A stretch of 45,139 bases of DNA from Halorhodospira sp. (GTDB lineage Bacteria; Pseudomonadota; Gammaproteobacteria; Nitrococcales; Halorhodospiraceae). Shown in pieces: positions 25,637 through 34,184 of the stretch (positions are counted from its first letter, which is position 1; every line of letters begins with the position of its first letter). Location: positions 1-45,139 of the forward strand of contig SKJZ01000202.1 of assembly GCA_007121755.1 (NCBI GenBank), read 5' to 3'. The notes beneath the pieces are model-generated. The model was given only the letters and a program-made list of their open reading frames with translations, ran no database searches and had not been told where the DNA came from. Both the position numbers and the translations under genes were made by a program.

Positions 25637-26080
25637 ATGCAGGAACTTTGGGAATTCGCCGTCAATAATTGGGGGCTAGTACTCGCCTTCATTTTAGTTA
25701 CCGGCTGGTGGATCGGCATGGAGTGGTTCCATGCCGCCAGTGGCGTGAAGGTGGTGGACTGTGAATCCGCCACCCGCCTTTATAATTCGGAGTCTGCCCG
25801 ATTCATCGACACGCGTCCGGGGGCGGAGCACCGCAAGGGGCACTTGCCCGAGGCGTTCAGCATGCCGGAGGCGGAGTTCGATCAACTGATCACCAAACTA
25901 CAGCGCGAATGCGACAGCGGCCAGCCGCTGATTGTTTATGATCCCGACGGCGCGTTGGCGGGCAGGGTGGCCCGCAAGCTTCGCAAGCAGGGTTTCGAGA
26001 AGGTTTATAGGCTTAAGGGTGGATTGAAGGCGTGGGTCGGCGCCGGCTATCCGGTGGAAGGTCGAAAAGGCAAAGCTTAG
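25637..26080 (+). CDS. Membrane-anchored rhodanese-like protein without catalytic Cys
   Basis: A 147-residue YibN-type protein. One N-terminal membrane helix (about residues 8-27) is followed by a rhodanese domain (FIDTRPGAEHRKGHLPEA...LKGGLKAWVGAGYPV). The position of the catalytic cysteine holds Asp102 in IVYDPDGALAG, so sulfurtransferase activity is unlikely. The ATG at 25637 is chosen because the 30 upstream in-frame residues are unlike the family. A TATCAT at 25585 could be its -10. It sits 7 bp before secB. Confidence 0.85.
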   Translation: MQELWEFAVNNWGLVLAFILVTGWWIGMEWFHAASGVKVVDCESATRLYNSESARFIDTRPGAEHRKGHLPEAFSMPEAEFDQLITKLQRECDSGQPLIVYDPDGALAGRVARKLRKQGFEKVYRLKGGLKAWVGAGYPVEGRKGKA

Positions 26081-26087
26081 GTGCGAA

Positions 26088-26612
26088 ATGGCTGACGAAC
26101 AGAACAATACGCAGGGCAACAACGGGAACGCCGCGGCGCCCGGAACGGCGCAGCAGAGCCTTCAGATCGTGAAGGTCTACTTGAAGGATGTCTCCTTCGA
26201 GGCGCCGGAGACTCCGGGGGCATTCCGCGGTGAGTGGCGGCCTGAAGTCAATGTCGAGCTGGGCAGTGCGGCAAGACGGATCGACGACTCGTCGTACGAA
26301 GTCGCATTGACCTCAACGGTGACCGCCAAGAACGGCGAAGTCACCGCATACGTTTGCGAGGTCAAACAGGCCGGGATTTTCCGCATCACTGGCTTCAACG
26401 AAGGAGATATCAATACAGTGCTGGGGGCGTATTGCCCCGCGCAGCTCTTCCCCTTTCTTAGGGAGGAGATCAGCGATCTCGTCGTCAAGGGCGGATTCCC
26501 GCAGCTACTGTTGGCGCCAGTGAATTTCGAGGCGCTGTACCTGCAACAGCAACGGAAGCAGCAGGAAGGAGGCGCGGGAGCCGGGCAGCCGGCGGATGCC
26601 GGAGAGCAGTGA
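26088..26612 (+). CDS. secB: Protein-export chaperone SecB
   Basis: A 174-residue tetrameric export chaperone that keeps precursors unfolded and delivers them to SecA. QIVKVYLKDVSFEAPETP, YVCEVKQAGIF and the CPAQLFPFLRE motif are conserved, with a disordered Asn/Ala-rich N-terminus and a Gln/Gly-rich tail. The gene order rhodanese-secB-gpsA is the common gammaproteobacterial one, here without grxC. Confidence 0.95.
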   Translation: MADEQNNTQGNNGNAAAPGTAQQSLQIVKVYLKDVSFEAPETPGAFRGEWRPEVNVELGSAARRIDDSSYEVALTSTVTAKNGEVTAYVCEVKQAGIFRITGFNEGDINTVLGAYCPAQLFPFLREEISDLVVKGGFPQLLLAPVNFEALYLQQQRKQQEGGAGAGQPADAGEQ

Positions 26613-27637
26613 GCGGACCGGTGGGGCACACCGTGTCTTCCATCGCCGTGCTTGGTGCCGGCGCTTGGGGTACCGCGCTGGCCATGGTGCTCGGCTCGCG
26701 GGGGCACGATATCCGGCTGTGGAGCTACAAACCGGACCACGCCCGGCTGCTCGCCGAACAGCGTGCGAATCCGCCGCTACTGCCCGGCTGCGCGCTGCCG
26801 GAGAGCGTCCGCCCCACCTCCGATCTGGACGACGCCGTTGCCGACGCGGCATGGGTATTGGTCGTTGTCCCTAGCAGCGCGTTCGGCGCGGTGGTCGAGC
26901 GGCTGGCCGGCAAGCCGCCGCGGCGGCTTGCGTGGGCGACCAAGGGGTTGGATGCCGACTCCGGGGGGCTGCTGCATCAGGTGGTAGAGCGGCACCTCTC
27001 TCCGGTGCCCCGTATGGCTGTGGTATCCGGACCCAGCTTTGCTGCCGAAGTGGCCCGCGGTCTTCCCACCGCCGTTACCGTTGCGGCCAACGACGCCGGC
27101 TTTGGTCAGGAGATTGCGGAAGCGTTTCATAGTGAGCGGTTCCGCGCTTATACCAGCGACGATGTCGTCGGCGTTGAGTTGGGCGGCGCGGTAAAGAATG
27201 TCCTCGCCATTGCGACCGGCGTCAGCGATGGGCTCGGCCTCGGCGCCAACGCCCGCGCCGCCTTGGTGACGCGGGGCCTGGCGGAGATCACCCGGCTCGG
27301 ACGCGTTCTCGGCGCTGATCCACTGACTTTCATGGGGCTGGCCGGGGTCGGCGACCTGCTGCTGACCTGTACCGACGACCAATCACGGAACCGCCGGTTC
27401 GGCTTGGCCCTGGGGCGGGGCCAGGGCGTCGAAGAGGCGTTGCGCTCCATCGGCAGCACGGTGGAGGGGGTCAGGACCGCCGCCGAGTTGCATGCATTGG
27501 CGACGGCCCACAGCGTGGATATGCCCATCTGCGATACGGTACACCGGCGGCTGCGGGGGGAGATCGATACGGAGCGGGCGGTACACTCGCTGTTGCTGCG
27601 GGAGCCGCGCGCGGAAGTCGACCGCGGCCGCTGCTAG
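26609..27637 (+). CDS. gpsA: Glycerol-3-phosphate dehydrogenase [NAD(P)+]
   Basis: A 342-residue enzyme that makes sn-glycerol-3-phosphate for phospholipids. The Rossmann loop is VLGAGAWGTALA, the substrate region is GPSFAAEVARGLPTA, and the catalytic Lys lies in ELGGAVKNVLAIA. The GTG start overlaps the secB TGA. The 3' end overlaps the opposing ntrC stop by 4 bp. Confidence 0.94.
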   Translation: MSGPVGHTVSSIAVLGAGAWGTALAMVLGSRGHDIRLWSYKPDHARLLAEQRANPPLLPGCALPESVRPTSDLDDAVADAAWVLVVVPSSAFGAVVERLAGKPPRRLAWATKGLDADSGGLLHQVVERHLSPVPRMAVVSGPSFAAEVARGLPTAVTVAANDAGFGQEIAEAFHSERFRAYTSDDVVGVELGGAVKNVLAIATGVSDGLGLGANARAALVTRGLAEITRLGRVLGADPLTFMGLAGVGDLLLTCTDDQSRNRRFGLALGRGQGVEEALRSIGSTVEGVRTAAELHALATAHSVDMPICDTVHRRLRGEIDTERAVHSLLLREPRAEVDRGRC

Positions 27638-29082
27638 CCCGTCCCCGGCGCGCCGCCGGACTGCCGGCCCTCATCCATGCCCAGGGCCTGTATCTTGCGC
27701 GTCAACGTGTTCCGCCCCCAACCCAACAGGCGGGCGGCTTCATGGCGGCGCCCTCCCGAGGCCGCCAGCGCAGCCTCGATCATCGTGCGCTCGACGATTG
27801 GCTGCGCACGTTCCATCAGCCGCTCCTCGCCCGACGCCAGCGCGGCCTGCGCCCAACGGGCCAGGGCCAAGCGCCAATCCCCCCCGGCAACCGCCTCTCC
27901 GCGGCCGCCGTCCGGTGATTCGCGCTGCAATTCAGGCGGCAGATCGGCCGTGAGAACCTCCTGACCGCTCGCCATCACGGTAAGCCAACGGCATACATTC
28001 TCCAGTTGGCGGACATTTCCCGGCCACGGCTGTGCGGCGAGGCGGCGTTCCACCTCCTGGCGAAGCGCCTTCGGTTCAACGTTCAACTCCCGGGCAGCGC
28101 AGGCAAGGAAATGCCGGGCCAGCGTCGGGATATCCTCGCGCCGTTCCCGCAGTGGCGGCAGGTGGACCCGGATGACGTTGAGGCGGTGGAAGAGGTCTTC
28201 GCGAAACCGTCCCTCCGACACTTGGCGCTCCAAGTCCTGGTGGGTCGCGGCAATGATGCGCACGTCGACCCGTGTTGGCGAGTGGGCGCCGACCCGATAG
28301 AACTCACCGTCAGCGAGGACGCGCAGCAGCCTGGTCTGCAGGTCGTGGGGCATGTCCCCGATCTCGTCGAGAAAGAGGGTTCCGCCATCCGCCTGCTCAA
28401 AACGGCCCTGGCGCGCCTGGTGCGCGCCAGTGAATGCGCCTCTCTCGTGGCCGAATAACTCCGACTCCATCAAATCACGCGGAATCGCCGCCATATTCAA
28501 CGCGATAAAGGGACCGCCGGCGCGCGGGCTGTGGCGGTGGAGCGCCTGGCCGACCAACTCCTTGCCGGTACCGGATTCACCGCTGATCAGGACCGTAACG
28601 CCGGAGCGGGAGAGCCGCCCGACCGCGCGGAAGACCTCCTGCATGGCCGGTGCCTCACCGATAAGGTCGGGCACGTCCAATTCCTGCGGTGTATCCAACT
28701 CGCTCGGCCGCAGCGACTCCAGCGCGCGCCCGACCAATTGAACCGCGTCGTTGACGTCGAACGGCTTGGGGAGGTACTCGAAGGCGCCGCCTCCGTAGGC
28801 GGCAACCGCGGCGTCCATATCCGAATGCGCGGTCATGACGATAACCGGCAGCTGTGGGCGTTCGTGCTGCAAGTCTCCCAACAGCGCCAAGCCATCTCTA
28901 CCGGGCATACGGATGTCCGTTAGCAATACGTCCGGCTCCGTCTCTTCCAGCGCCGAGACAACGCCGGCGACATTCTGGAAGCAAGTGACTTGATACCCCG
29001 CACGCTCGAGTGCCTTGGTCAACACCCATCTGATCGACCGATCGTCATCGACGACCCAGACCAGTGGCCGCTCTTCAGCCAT
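27634..29082 (-). CDS. ntrC: Nitrogen regulator NtrC (NR(I))
   Basis: A 482-residue sigma54 activator. The receiver domain has Asp12/Asp13 and phosphoacceptor Asp56 (LLTDIRMPG). The AAA+ domain has Walker A GESGTGKE and GERGAFTGA. A Fis-type helix-turn-helix closes it (AALAASGGRRHEAARLLGWGRNTLTRK). When phosphorylated by NtrB it activates glnA and other nitrogen genes. It overlaps ntrB by 8 bp and is third in the glnA-ntrB-ntrC cluster. Confidence 0.95.
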   Translation of the reverse strand: MAEERPLVWVVDDDRSIRWVLTKALERAGYQVTCFQNVAGVVSALEETEPDVLLTDIRMPGRDGLALLGDLQHERPQLPVIVMTAHSDMDAAVAAYGGGAFEYLPKPFDVNDAVQLVGRALESLRPSELDTPQELDVPDLIGEAPAMQEVFRAVGRLSRSGVTVLISGESGTGKELVGQALHRHSPRAGGPFIALNMAAIPRDLMESELFGHERGAFTGAHQARQGRFEQADGGTLFLDEIGDMPHDLQTRLLRVLADGEFYRVGAHSPTRVDVRIIAATHQDLERQVSEGRFREDLFHRLNVIRVHLPPLRERREDIPTLARHFLACAARELNVEPKALRQEVERRLAAQPWPGNVRQLENVCRWLTVMASGQEVLTADLPPELQRESPDGGRGEAVAGGDWRLALARWAQAALASGEERLMERAQPIVERTMIEAALAASGGRRHEAARLLGWGRNTLTRKIQALGMDEGRQSGGAPGTG

Positions 29083-30121
29083 TGATCACCTCCACCGGAA
29101 GCCAGACCGTAAATACCGTTCGCCCCGGCTCACTATTACACTCGATCAGGCCCCCGCAGCGGCCGACCAGATTCTGGGCGATGGGGAGCCCCAATCCGCT
29201 GCCTTCCGGGCGGGTCGTCACCATCGGATAGAAGATATCTTCCTGGCGGTCGGGCGGGATGCCCGGACCGTCGTCGATCACGTCGATACGCGCGACCAGG
29301 CGGTGCAACCGGTCGGCGATAGTGAATTGGCGCTGCGTGCGCGTGCGCAGCGCCACCGCCCCCTTGGGACCAGCCGCTTGGCGGGCGTTACGCGCCAGGT
29401 TGAGGACCGCCTGCACCAAGTGGTCGCGTTCCGCCGTCACTGGCGGGATGCTGGGATCGTAGTCGCGGCCTACCGGGGCGCCGCCCGATTCCGCCTCCAC
29501 CAATGCCCGAACCCTCTCCAGGACTTCGTGAAGGTTGATCTGTTCGCGCGCCGGGGCGCCGCTGGGGCCCAGTAAAGAGTCCACCAATTGGCGCAGCCGG
29601 TCGGCCTCGGCAATGATCACACGCGTATACTCGTGGAGTTCGTCCCGCGCCAACTCCTCCTGCAGAAGCTGGGCTGCGCCCCGCAGCCCGCCCAACGGAT
29701 TCTTGATTTCATGGGCTAGGCCGCGGATCAGTTCCCGAATGGCGCGACTCTGGGTAAGGAGTTGCTGCTCCCGCGTGATGCGGGCGTGGCGGTCGACCTC
29801 GGCCAGTTCCAGGAGGACATTGCCGTCCGCCAACGGGGTTACGGTTGCGTCGACGACCACATCCCGACCCGCCCCAATAGACATACGGCGTTCCCGCTCG
29901 GTATAGGCCCGCCCCGTGCGCCGTGATTCGCCGATCAGGATATGGAGCAACGCCGCCTCCGGGGCGAACTCCTTCGGCCGCTGGTTGGTAGCTTGGCGGG
30001 CGCTGACCAGGAACAGCGTCTCCGCCGCATGGTTCAGCTTCACCACCCGGTCGTCGGCATCGAGCAGCAGCACCGCTGTGTGAAGGTGGTCCGAGAGGCC
30101 CTCGGTGGTTACGTTAGCCAT
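29075..30121 (-). CDS. ntrB: Nitrogen sensor kinase NtrB (NR(II))
   Basis: A 348-residue soluble histidine kinase/phosphatase. It has an N-terminal PAS domain (about 8-115), HisKA with His137 in RGLAHEIKNPLGG, and an ATPase domain with DDGPGIPP and GSGLGLPIA. PII protein is its usual regulator, and it sets the phosphorylation state of NtrC. It lies 104 bp after glnA, with its own NtrC-type site in that gap. Confidence 0.95.
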   Translation of the reverse strand: MANVTTEGLSDHLHTAVLLLDADDRVVKLNHAAETLFLVSARQATNQRPKEFAPEAALLHILIGESRRTGRAYTERERRMSIGAGRDVVVDATVTPLADGNVLLELAEVDRHARITREQQLLTQSRAIRELIRGLAHEIKNPLGGLRGAAQLLQEELARDELHEYTRVIIAEADRLRQLVDSLLGPSGAPAREQINLHEVLERVRALVEAESGGAPVGRDYDPSIPPVTAERDHLVQAVLNLARNARQAAGPKGAVALRTRTQRQFTIADRLHRLVARIDVIDDGPGIPPDRQEDIFYPMVTTRPEGSGLGLPIAQNLVGRCGGLIECNSEPGRTVFTVWLPVEVING

Positions 30122-30151
30122 CGGCTTGGAACTGCTTCATCGGGCAATGGA

Positions 30152-30168
30152 TGCACCATTATGGTGCA
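30152..30168 (-). promoter_or_regulatory. NtrC binding site before ntrB
   Basis: TGCACCATTATGGTGCA matches the NtrC consensus TGCACC-N5-GGTGCA at all 12 defined bases. It lies about 30 bp before ntrB, where NtrC is expected to regulate its own operon, as at glnL in enteric bacteria. Its first A overlaps the glnA terminator tract. Confidence 0.85.
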
Positions 30169-30192
30169 AAAAAGGGGGCCCGTGAGGCCCCC
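30168..30192 (-). terminator. Intrinsic terminator of glnA
   Basis: On the minus strand GGGGGCC (30192-30186), loop TCACG and GGCCCCC (30180-30174) form a 7-bp all-GC stem, followed by a T6 tract (30173-30168). It ends glnA transcription directly against the NtrC site. Confidence 0.85.
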
Positions 30193-30225
30193 TCGCTGTC
30201 CGCTCCGTTCAGACCGTATCGCCTC

Positions 30226-31641
30226 TCATACGCTGTAGTACATGTCGAACTCGACCGGATGGGTGGTCATCCGCAGGCGGGTGACTTCCTCCGTCTTGAG
30301 GGCGATATAGGCGTCGATCAGATCGTCGGTGAAGACACCGCCCTGCTTCAGGAAATCTCTGTCTCCATCCAGCGCCTCCAGCGCCTCATCCAGCTGAAAT
30401 GCGACCTTCGGAATATCCTTCTCCTCCTCTGGCGGCAGATCGTAGAGATCCTTGTCCATTGCCTCGCCCGGATGGATCTTGTTACGGATACCGTCCAGAC
30501 CGGCCATGAGCATCGACGCGAAGACGAAGTACGGGTTGCCGGTGGGATCAGGGAAACGGACCTCAATCCGCCGCCCCTTCGGATTGGTCACGTACGGCAC
30601 CCGCACCGAGGCTGAACGGTTACGGGCCGAGTAGGCCAGCAACACTGGCGCTTCGAAGCCCGGCACCAGGCGCTTGTAGCTGTTGGTGGATGCATTGGCG
30701 AAGGCGTTAATGGCCTTCGCGTGCTTGATGATGCCGCCGATATAGTAGAGCGCCTCCTCGGAGAGCCCACCATACTGATCGCCGCTGAAGATGTTCTTGC
30801 CACCCTTGGAGACGGACTGGTGGACGTGCATACCGTTACCGTTATCCCCCACCAGCGGCTTCGGCATAAAGGTGGCGGTCTTGCCGTAAGCGTGGGCGAC
30901 GTTGTGGACCACATACTTCAGGGTCTGAATCTCATCGGCCTTCTTCACAAGGGTGTTGGCCTGGACGCCGATTTCACACTGCCCGGCGGTGGCGACCTCG
31001 TGGTGGTGGACCTCGGGAACCAGTCCCATCTCCTCCATGGCCTGGCACATCGCGGCCCGTATATCGTGGAGGGAGTCAACCGGCGGTACCGGGAAGTAAC
31101 CCCCTTTCACGCCCGGGCGATGCCCCATGTTGCCATCGGGGTATACGCGCTCGGAATTCCAGCCCGCTTCCTCCGAGTCGATCTTATAGAAGGTGCCGCT
31201 CATATCGGCGCCCCAACGGACATCGTCGAAGACGAAGAACTCCGGCTCCGGACCGAACAGGGCGCTATCGCCGATACCGGTGGATGCCAAATAGGCCTCC
31301 GCGCGGCGGGCGGCGGAACGGGGATCGCGCTCGTAGCCCTGCAAGGTGGTCGGTTCGAGGATGTCGCAGGTGAGCTTGATCGTCGGTTCGTCGTAGAACG
31401 GGTCGAGGGTCGCCGAGTCGGGATCGGGCAGCATGATCATGTCCGACTCCTGAATCCCCTTCCAGCCTTGTATCGACGAACCGTCGAACATCGTGCCGTG
31501 TTCGAACAATTCTTCGTCCACCTGGCTGATCGGCATGGTGACGTGCATCTCCTTGCCCCGAGTATCGGTGAAGCGGAGATCGACAAACTTGACGTCCTCC
31601 TCTTTAATAAGTTTCAGGACATCGTCTGTGGTGCGAGCCAT
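30226..31641 (-). CDS. glnA: Glutamine synthetase type I
   Basis: A 471-residue ATP-dependent enzyme joining ammonia and glutamate. DVKFVDLRFTD is the N-terminus, and FDGSSIQGWK, GPEPEFFVFD, NGNGMHVHQS and the NRSASVRVP loop are conserved. Tyr400 in KDLYDLPPEE is the adenylylation site. The true start is ATG 31641 with GGAGG upstream; the frame is open further, but those codons overlap the sigma54 promoter region. It is transcribed from the sigma54 promoter below and controlled by NtrC. Confidence 0.97.
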   Translation of the reverse strand: MARTTDDVLKLIKEEDVKFVDLRFTDTRGKEMHVTMPISQVDEELFEHGTMFDGSSIQGWKGIQESDMIMLPDPDSATLDPFYDEPTIKLTCDILEPTTLQGYERDPRSAARRAEAYLASTGIGDSALFGPEPEFFVFDDVRWGADMSGTFYKIDSEEAGWNSERVYPDGNMGHRPGVKGGYFPVPPVDSLHDIRAAMCQAMEEMGLVPEVHHHEVATAGQCEIGVQANTLVKKADEIQTLKYVVHNVAHAYGKTATFMPKPLVGDNGNGMHVHQSVSKGGKNIFSGDQYGGLSEEALYYIGGIIKHAKAINAFANASTNSYKRLVPGFEAPVLLAYSARNRSASVRVPYVTNPKGRRIEVRFPDPTGNPYFVFASMLMAGLDGIRNKIHPGEAMDKDLYDLPPEEEKDIPKVAFQLDEALEALDGDRDFLKQGGVFTDDLIDAYIALKTEEVTRLRMTTHPVEFDMYYSV

Positions 31642-31692
31642 GGATTGAACCTCCAAATCAAAATGTCTTTCCCAGTGGGCCGCCCCTCTATA

Positions 31693-31708
31693 AGCAGCAA
31701 CCATGCCA
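31693..31708 (-). promoter_or_regulatory. Sigma54 promoter of glnA
   Basis: On the minus strand TGGCATGGTTGCTGCT fits TGGCACG-N4-TTGCW with two mismatches. The GG and GC pairs (31707-31706, 31695-31694) are correctly spaced. Transcription would begin near 31682, about 40 bases before the glnA ATG. Confidence 0.75.
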
Positions 31709-31771
31709 AGTGGTGGCCCCCTTACGATACGCGATGTGACGGCGGTCGGTAGCCCAGGGGGCGGCGGATGC

Positions 31772-31788
31772 CGCACCGATACAGTGCA
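31772..31788 (-). promoter_or_regulatory. Promoter-proximal NtrC site of glnA
   Basis: CGCACCGATACAGTGCA agrees with TGCACC-N5-GGTGCA at 10 of 12 defined bases. Its centre is about 98 bp before the predicted start and 32 bp from the distal site, close to the E. coli glnA enhancer geometry. Confidence 0.7.
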
Positions 31789-31803
31789 GCCGCGCCGTGA
31801 TAA

Positions 31804-31820
31804 TGCACCATTACGGTGCA
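31804..31820 (-). promoter_or_regulatory. Distal NtrC site of glnA, overlapping the tusA-like 3' end
   Basis: TGCACCATTACGGTGCA matches all 12 defined NtrC bases. Its centre is about 130 bp before the predicted transcription start. Half of it lies within the last codons of the upstream TusA-like gene. Confidence 0.85.
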
Positions 31821-32047
31821 GCCCCGCCTACGCGAACCCATATGGTTGTCTCATCCCGCCCCTCTTCCGTTGCGATAACCTCGTGGCCGTGGACCCTGCA
31901 CCATGCCGGAATATCGCGCAGCGCGCCCGGGTCGGTGACCAGGATCTCCAATTCCTCGCCGGGCGCAAGCTGGTTAACACGAGCCTGCGTCCGGATGACC
32001 GGCATCGGGCAGAGTAAACCGCGGACATCGAGGCAGTGGGCAGCCAT
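31811..32047 (-). CDS. TusA-family sulfur carrier protein
   Basis: A 78-residue TusA/SirA-like protein. HCLDVRGLLCPMPVIRT carries the CPxP motif, with Cys13 as the persulfide-carrying residue. The start is taken at ATG 32047, which overlaps the stop of the upstream PP-loop gene (ATGA). An upstream ATG at 32065 adds only MVRRRL. As a persulfide shuttle it probably donates sulfur to the neighbouring thiolation-type ATPase. It is a paralogue candidate rather than certainly tusA itself. Confidence 0.88.
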   Translation of the reverse strand: MAAHCLDVRGLLCPMPVIRTQARVNQLAPGEELEILVTDPGALRDIPAWCRVHGHEVIATEEGRDETTIWVRVGGAAP

Positions 32048-33096
32048 CAGGCGCCTACGTACCAATCGGCGGAGACGGCGGACGTGGGCAGCGGCGGCAC
32101 GTCCATTTCCCGCGTCACGCCATCCACGTCCGTTACCGACACCCGCACCCGATCCGCCGCGCGGCCGGACGAGAAACGGGCGGCCAAACGCGCCGCCAGG
32201 AGAAGGTCGTCCTCGTCCGTTTCGCCGTCCACCAGGGTCAATGGCCCCCCGTGGCTGACCGTGCGCAAGTGAGTAAACCGCTTTCGGTAGCCCTCAAGGA
32301 AACGTGTCTCCCCCTCCTCGCGAGCGATCACCAACTTAAAGTGAGGCCGCGGACGGAGGTGGCGACCGACCTTGAGCAGCATGATGTCGTCCATGTCGTA
32401 TTGGCGCGCGCCGCGGGACCGCCATAGATCGGAGAGTTTGGCGGAATAGGCGGCATCGGTCAGGAAACAGCAGCCGCCGGCCGGCTGCGCCCACTCCTCG
32501 AAACCGAACGCGCGCGCCAGCGCCATCTGCGGCTTACGGGAGCGGCCATTGAAATCGTAGAGGCGCTCTCGGTCGACCCAACCGGCGCGCTCCGGATACG
32601 TCTCGGGCAGCAGCTTGGCCGAGAGCGGGCGCAGCAGCAGGTCTTCCGCCCCGGACTCGCGCTGGATGATCGGCATATCTTGCCGTTTTTGGGATTTCGG
32701 CCTCTGTCCCACCACCTCACCGGTGATTAGGAAGTCGAAGTTGTTTTCCCGCATCCACTCCAACGCCTTGCGCACCATAAAGCCCTTACAGTCGAGGCAG
32801 GGATTGAGATTGGAGCCGTAGCCATGCTTGGGATTGGTCAGTACCTCCTTGTACTCATCGACCACCTCGATCATGTGCAGCGGGACGCCAAGCATCTCGG
32901 CAACCCATAGGGCGTTGTTGCGCTTGGGCCGTTTCTGATCCCGTTGCCGGATGGCGTGGGTGTGGCCCTCGACGCAGAAGCCGGTGAAGAAATTGATGCC
33001 CTCGACCTCAACGCCCTGCTCCTGGATGACGCGCACCGCCAGCATGGAATCGAGGCCACCGGAGATTAATGCGGCCGCCCGCGGTTTCTCTTTCAT
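32047..33096 (-). CDS. PP-loop ATPase, tRNA thiolation-like (MnmA/ThiI-related)
   Basis: A 349-residue N-type ATP-pyrophosphatase. The PP-loop SGGLDS is at 12-17, C100-LD-C103 lies in LNPCLDCKGFMVRK, and C209-C210 in AGGCCFLT. LITGEVVGQRPKSQ is another conserved stretch, and a C-terminal region of about 130 residues may bind RNA. Such proteins adenylate a target and replace oxygen by sulfur, typically in tRNA. Coupling to a TusA-like carrier supports sulfur transfer. It is not canonical MnmA or ThiI, and the modified base is unknown. Confidence 0.8.
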   Translation of the reverse strand: MKEKPRAAALISGGLDSMLAVRVIQEQGVEVEGINFFTGFCVEGHTHAIRQRDQKRPKRNNALWVAEMLGVPLHMIEVVDEYKEVLTNPKHGYGSNLNPCLDCKGFMVRKALEWMRENNFDFLITGEVVGQRPKSQKRQDMPIIQRESGAEDLLLRPLSAKLLPETYPERAGWVDRERLYDFNGRSRKPQMALARAFGFEEWAQPAGGCCFLTDAAYSAKLSDLWRSRGARQYDMDDIMLLKVGRHLRPRPHFKLVIAREEGETRFLEGYRKRFTHLRTVSHGGPLTLVDGETDEDDLLLAARLAARFSSGRAADRVRVSVTDVDGVTREMDVPPLPTSAVSADWYVGA

Positions 33097-33272
33097 AAAT
33101 GCTCAGGGGAGTTCAACTGGATTGGCGATTGTAACAAAAGGGGCTCTCCGGTTACGTGGCGGCTTCTTCGTGCATAGCGGGCCTCTGGACCGATATACTG
33201 CGCCGCTTGGTACCGAAAGGTGTGTCGGCACAGACCGGCCGCCCAATAACGCCGCAGTGAGAGGAGAAAGGC
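33097..33272. other. Divergent intergenic region, PP-loop gene / glyQ
   Basis: Both flanking genes start here. TATACT at 33194-33199 is a plausible -10 for glyQ with no clear -35. GAGAGGAGAAAGG directly precedes the glyQ GTG. No hairpin, T-box or other leader was recognised. Confidence 0.35.
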
Positions 33273-34184
33273 GTGTCGCAGCGGCCCCTGGACTTTCAAC
33301 AACTTATCCTCGCCCTCCAGCGGTATTGGGCCGAAAGCGGCTGCGTGGTGCTGCAGCCGCTCGATATGGAAGTGGGTGCCGGAACCTTTCATCCGGCTAC
33401 CTTTCTTAGGGCTATCGGCCCCGAACCGTGGCATGCGGCGTACGTGCAACCCTCCCGGCGGCCGACCGACGGGCGGTACGGCGAGAATCCCAACCGGCTT
33501 CAGCACTACTACCAGTTTCAAGTGGTGCTCAAGCCCTCTCCCGACGACTTCCAAAATCGCTACCTGCGATCGCTGGAACATATCGGCATCGATCCGTTGG
33601 TCCACGACATTCGGTTTGTCGAGGACGATTGGGAGTCTCCCACGCTCGGCGCCTGGGGGCTGGGCTGGGAAGTCTGGTTGAACGGGATGGAGATCACCCA
33701 GTTCACCTATTTTCAGCAAGTCGGGGGGCTCGACTGCCGGCCCGTGATGGGGGAGATTACGTACGGTCTCGAACGCATCGCCATGTACATCCAGGACGTG
33801 GAGAGCGTCTTTGATCTGGTTTGGAGCCATACCGACGCCGGACCGGTCCGCTACGGCGACGTTTTTCTGCAGAACGAACGCGAACAGTCGATATACAACT
33901 TCGAGTTCGCCCCGGTAGCGTGGCTTCGGGAGGCGTTCACCCACTACGAGTTGGAGTGCCGGAAACTGGTGGAGGGGGGGCTCCCTCTCCCGGCGTATGA
34001 GCAGGTGCTCAAAGCCTCCCACACTTTTAATCTACTGGACGCCCGGGGCGCGATTTCAGTGACCGAGCGGCAGGGTTACATTCTCCGGGTGCGTGACTTG
34101 GCCCGCGCGGTGGCCGTGGCGTACTACGAAACTCGCGAGGCCCTCGGCTTTCCGTTGGCACAAGAGGAGAAGGGTCTTGGTTGA
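33273..34184 (+). CDS. glyQ: Glycyl-tRNA synthetase alpha subunit
   Basis: A 303-residue catalytic alpha subunit of the bacterial alpha2beta2 enzyme (GTG start with GAGAGGAGAAAGG). It binds ATP and glycine. TFQQLI-like QLILALQRYWAESGCV, YVQPSRRPTDGRYGENPNR and GLERIAMY are conserved. The 3' end overlaps glyS by 8 bp. Confidence 0.95.
   Translation: MSQRPLDFQQLILALQRYWAESGCVVLQPLDMEVGAGTFHPATFLRAIGPEPWHAAYVQPSRRPTDGRYGENPNRLQHYYQFQVVLKPSPDDFQNRYLRSLEHIGIDPLVHDIRFVEDDWESPTLGAWGLGWEVWLNGMEITQFTYFQQVGGLDCRPVMGEITYGLERIAMYIQDVESVFDLVWSHTDAGPVRYGDVFLQNEREQSIYNFEFAPVAWLREAFTHYELECRKLVEGGLPLPAYEQVLKASHTFNLLDARGAISVTERQGYILRVRDLARAVAVAYYETREALGFPLAQEEKGLG

Noticed and set aside
33097..33272. Possible T-box or riboswitch before glyQ
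   Set aside because: No specifier loop, T-box sequence or terminator hairpin was recognisable; such leaders are also unusual in gammaproteobacteria.
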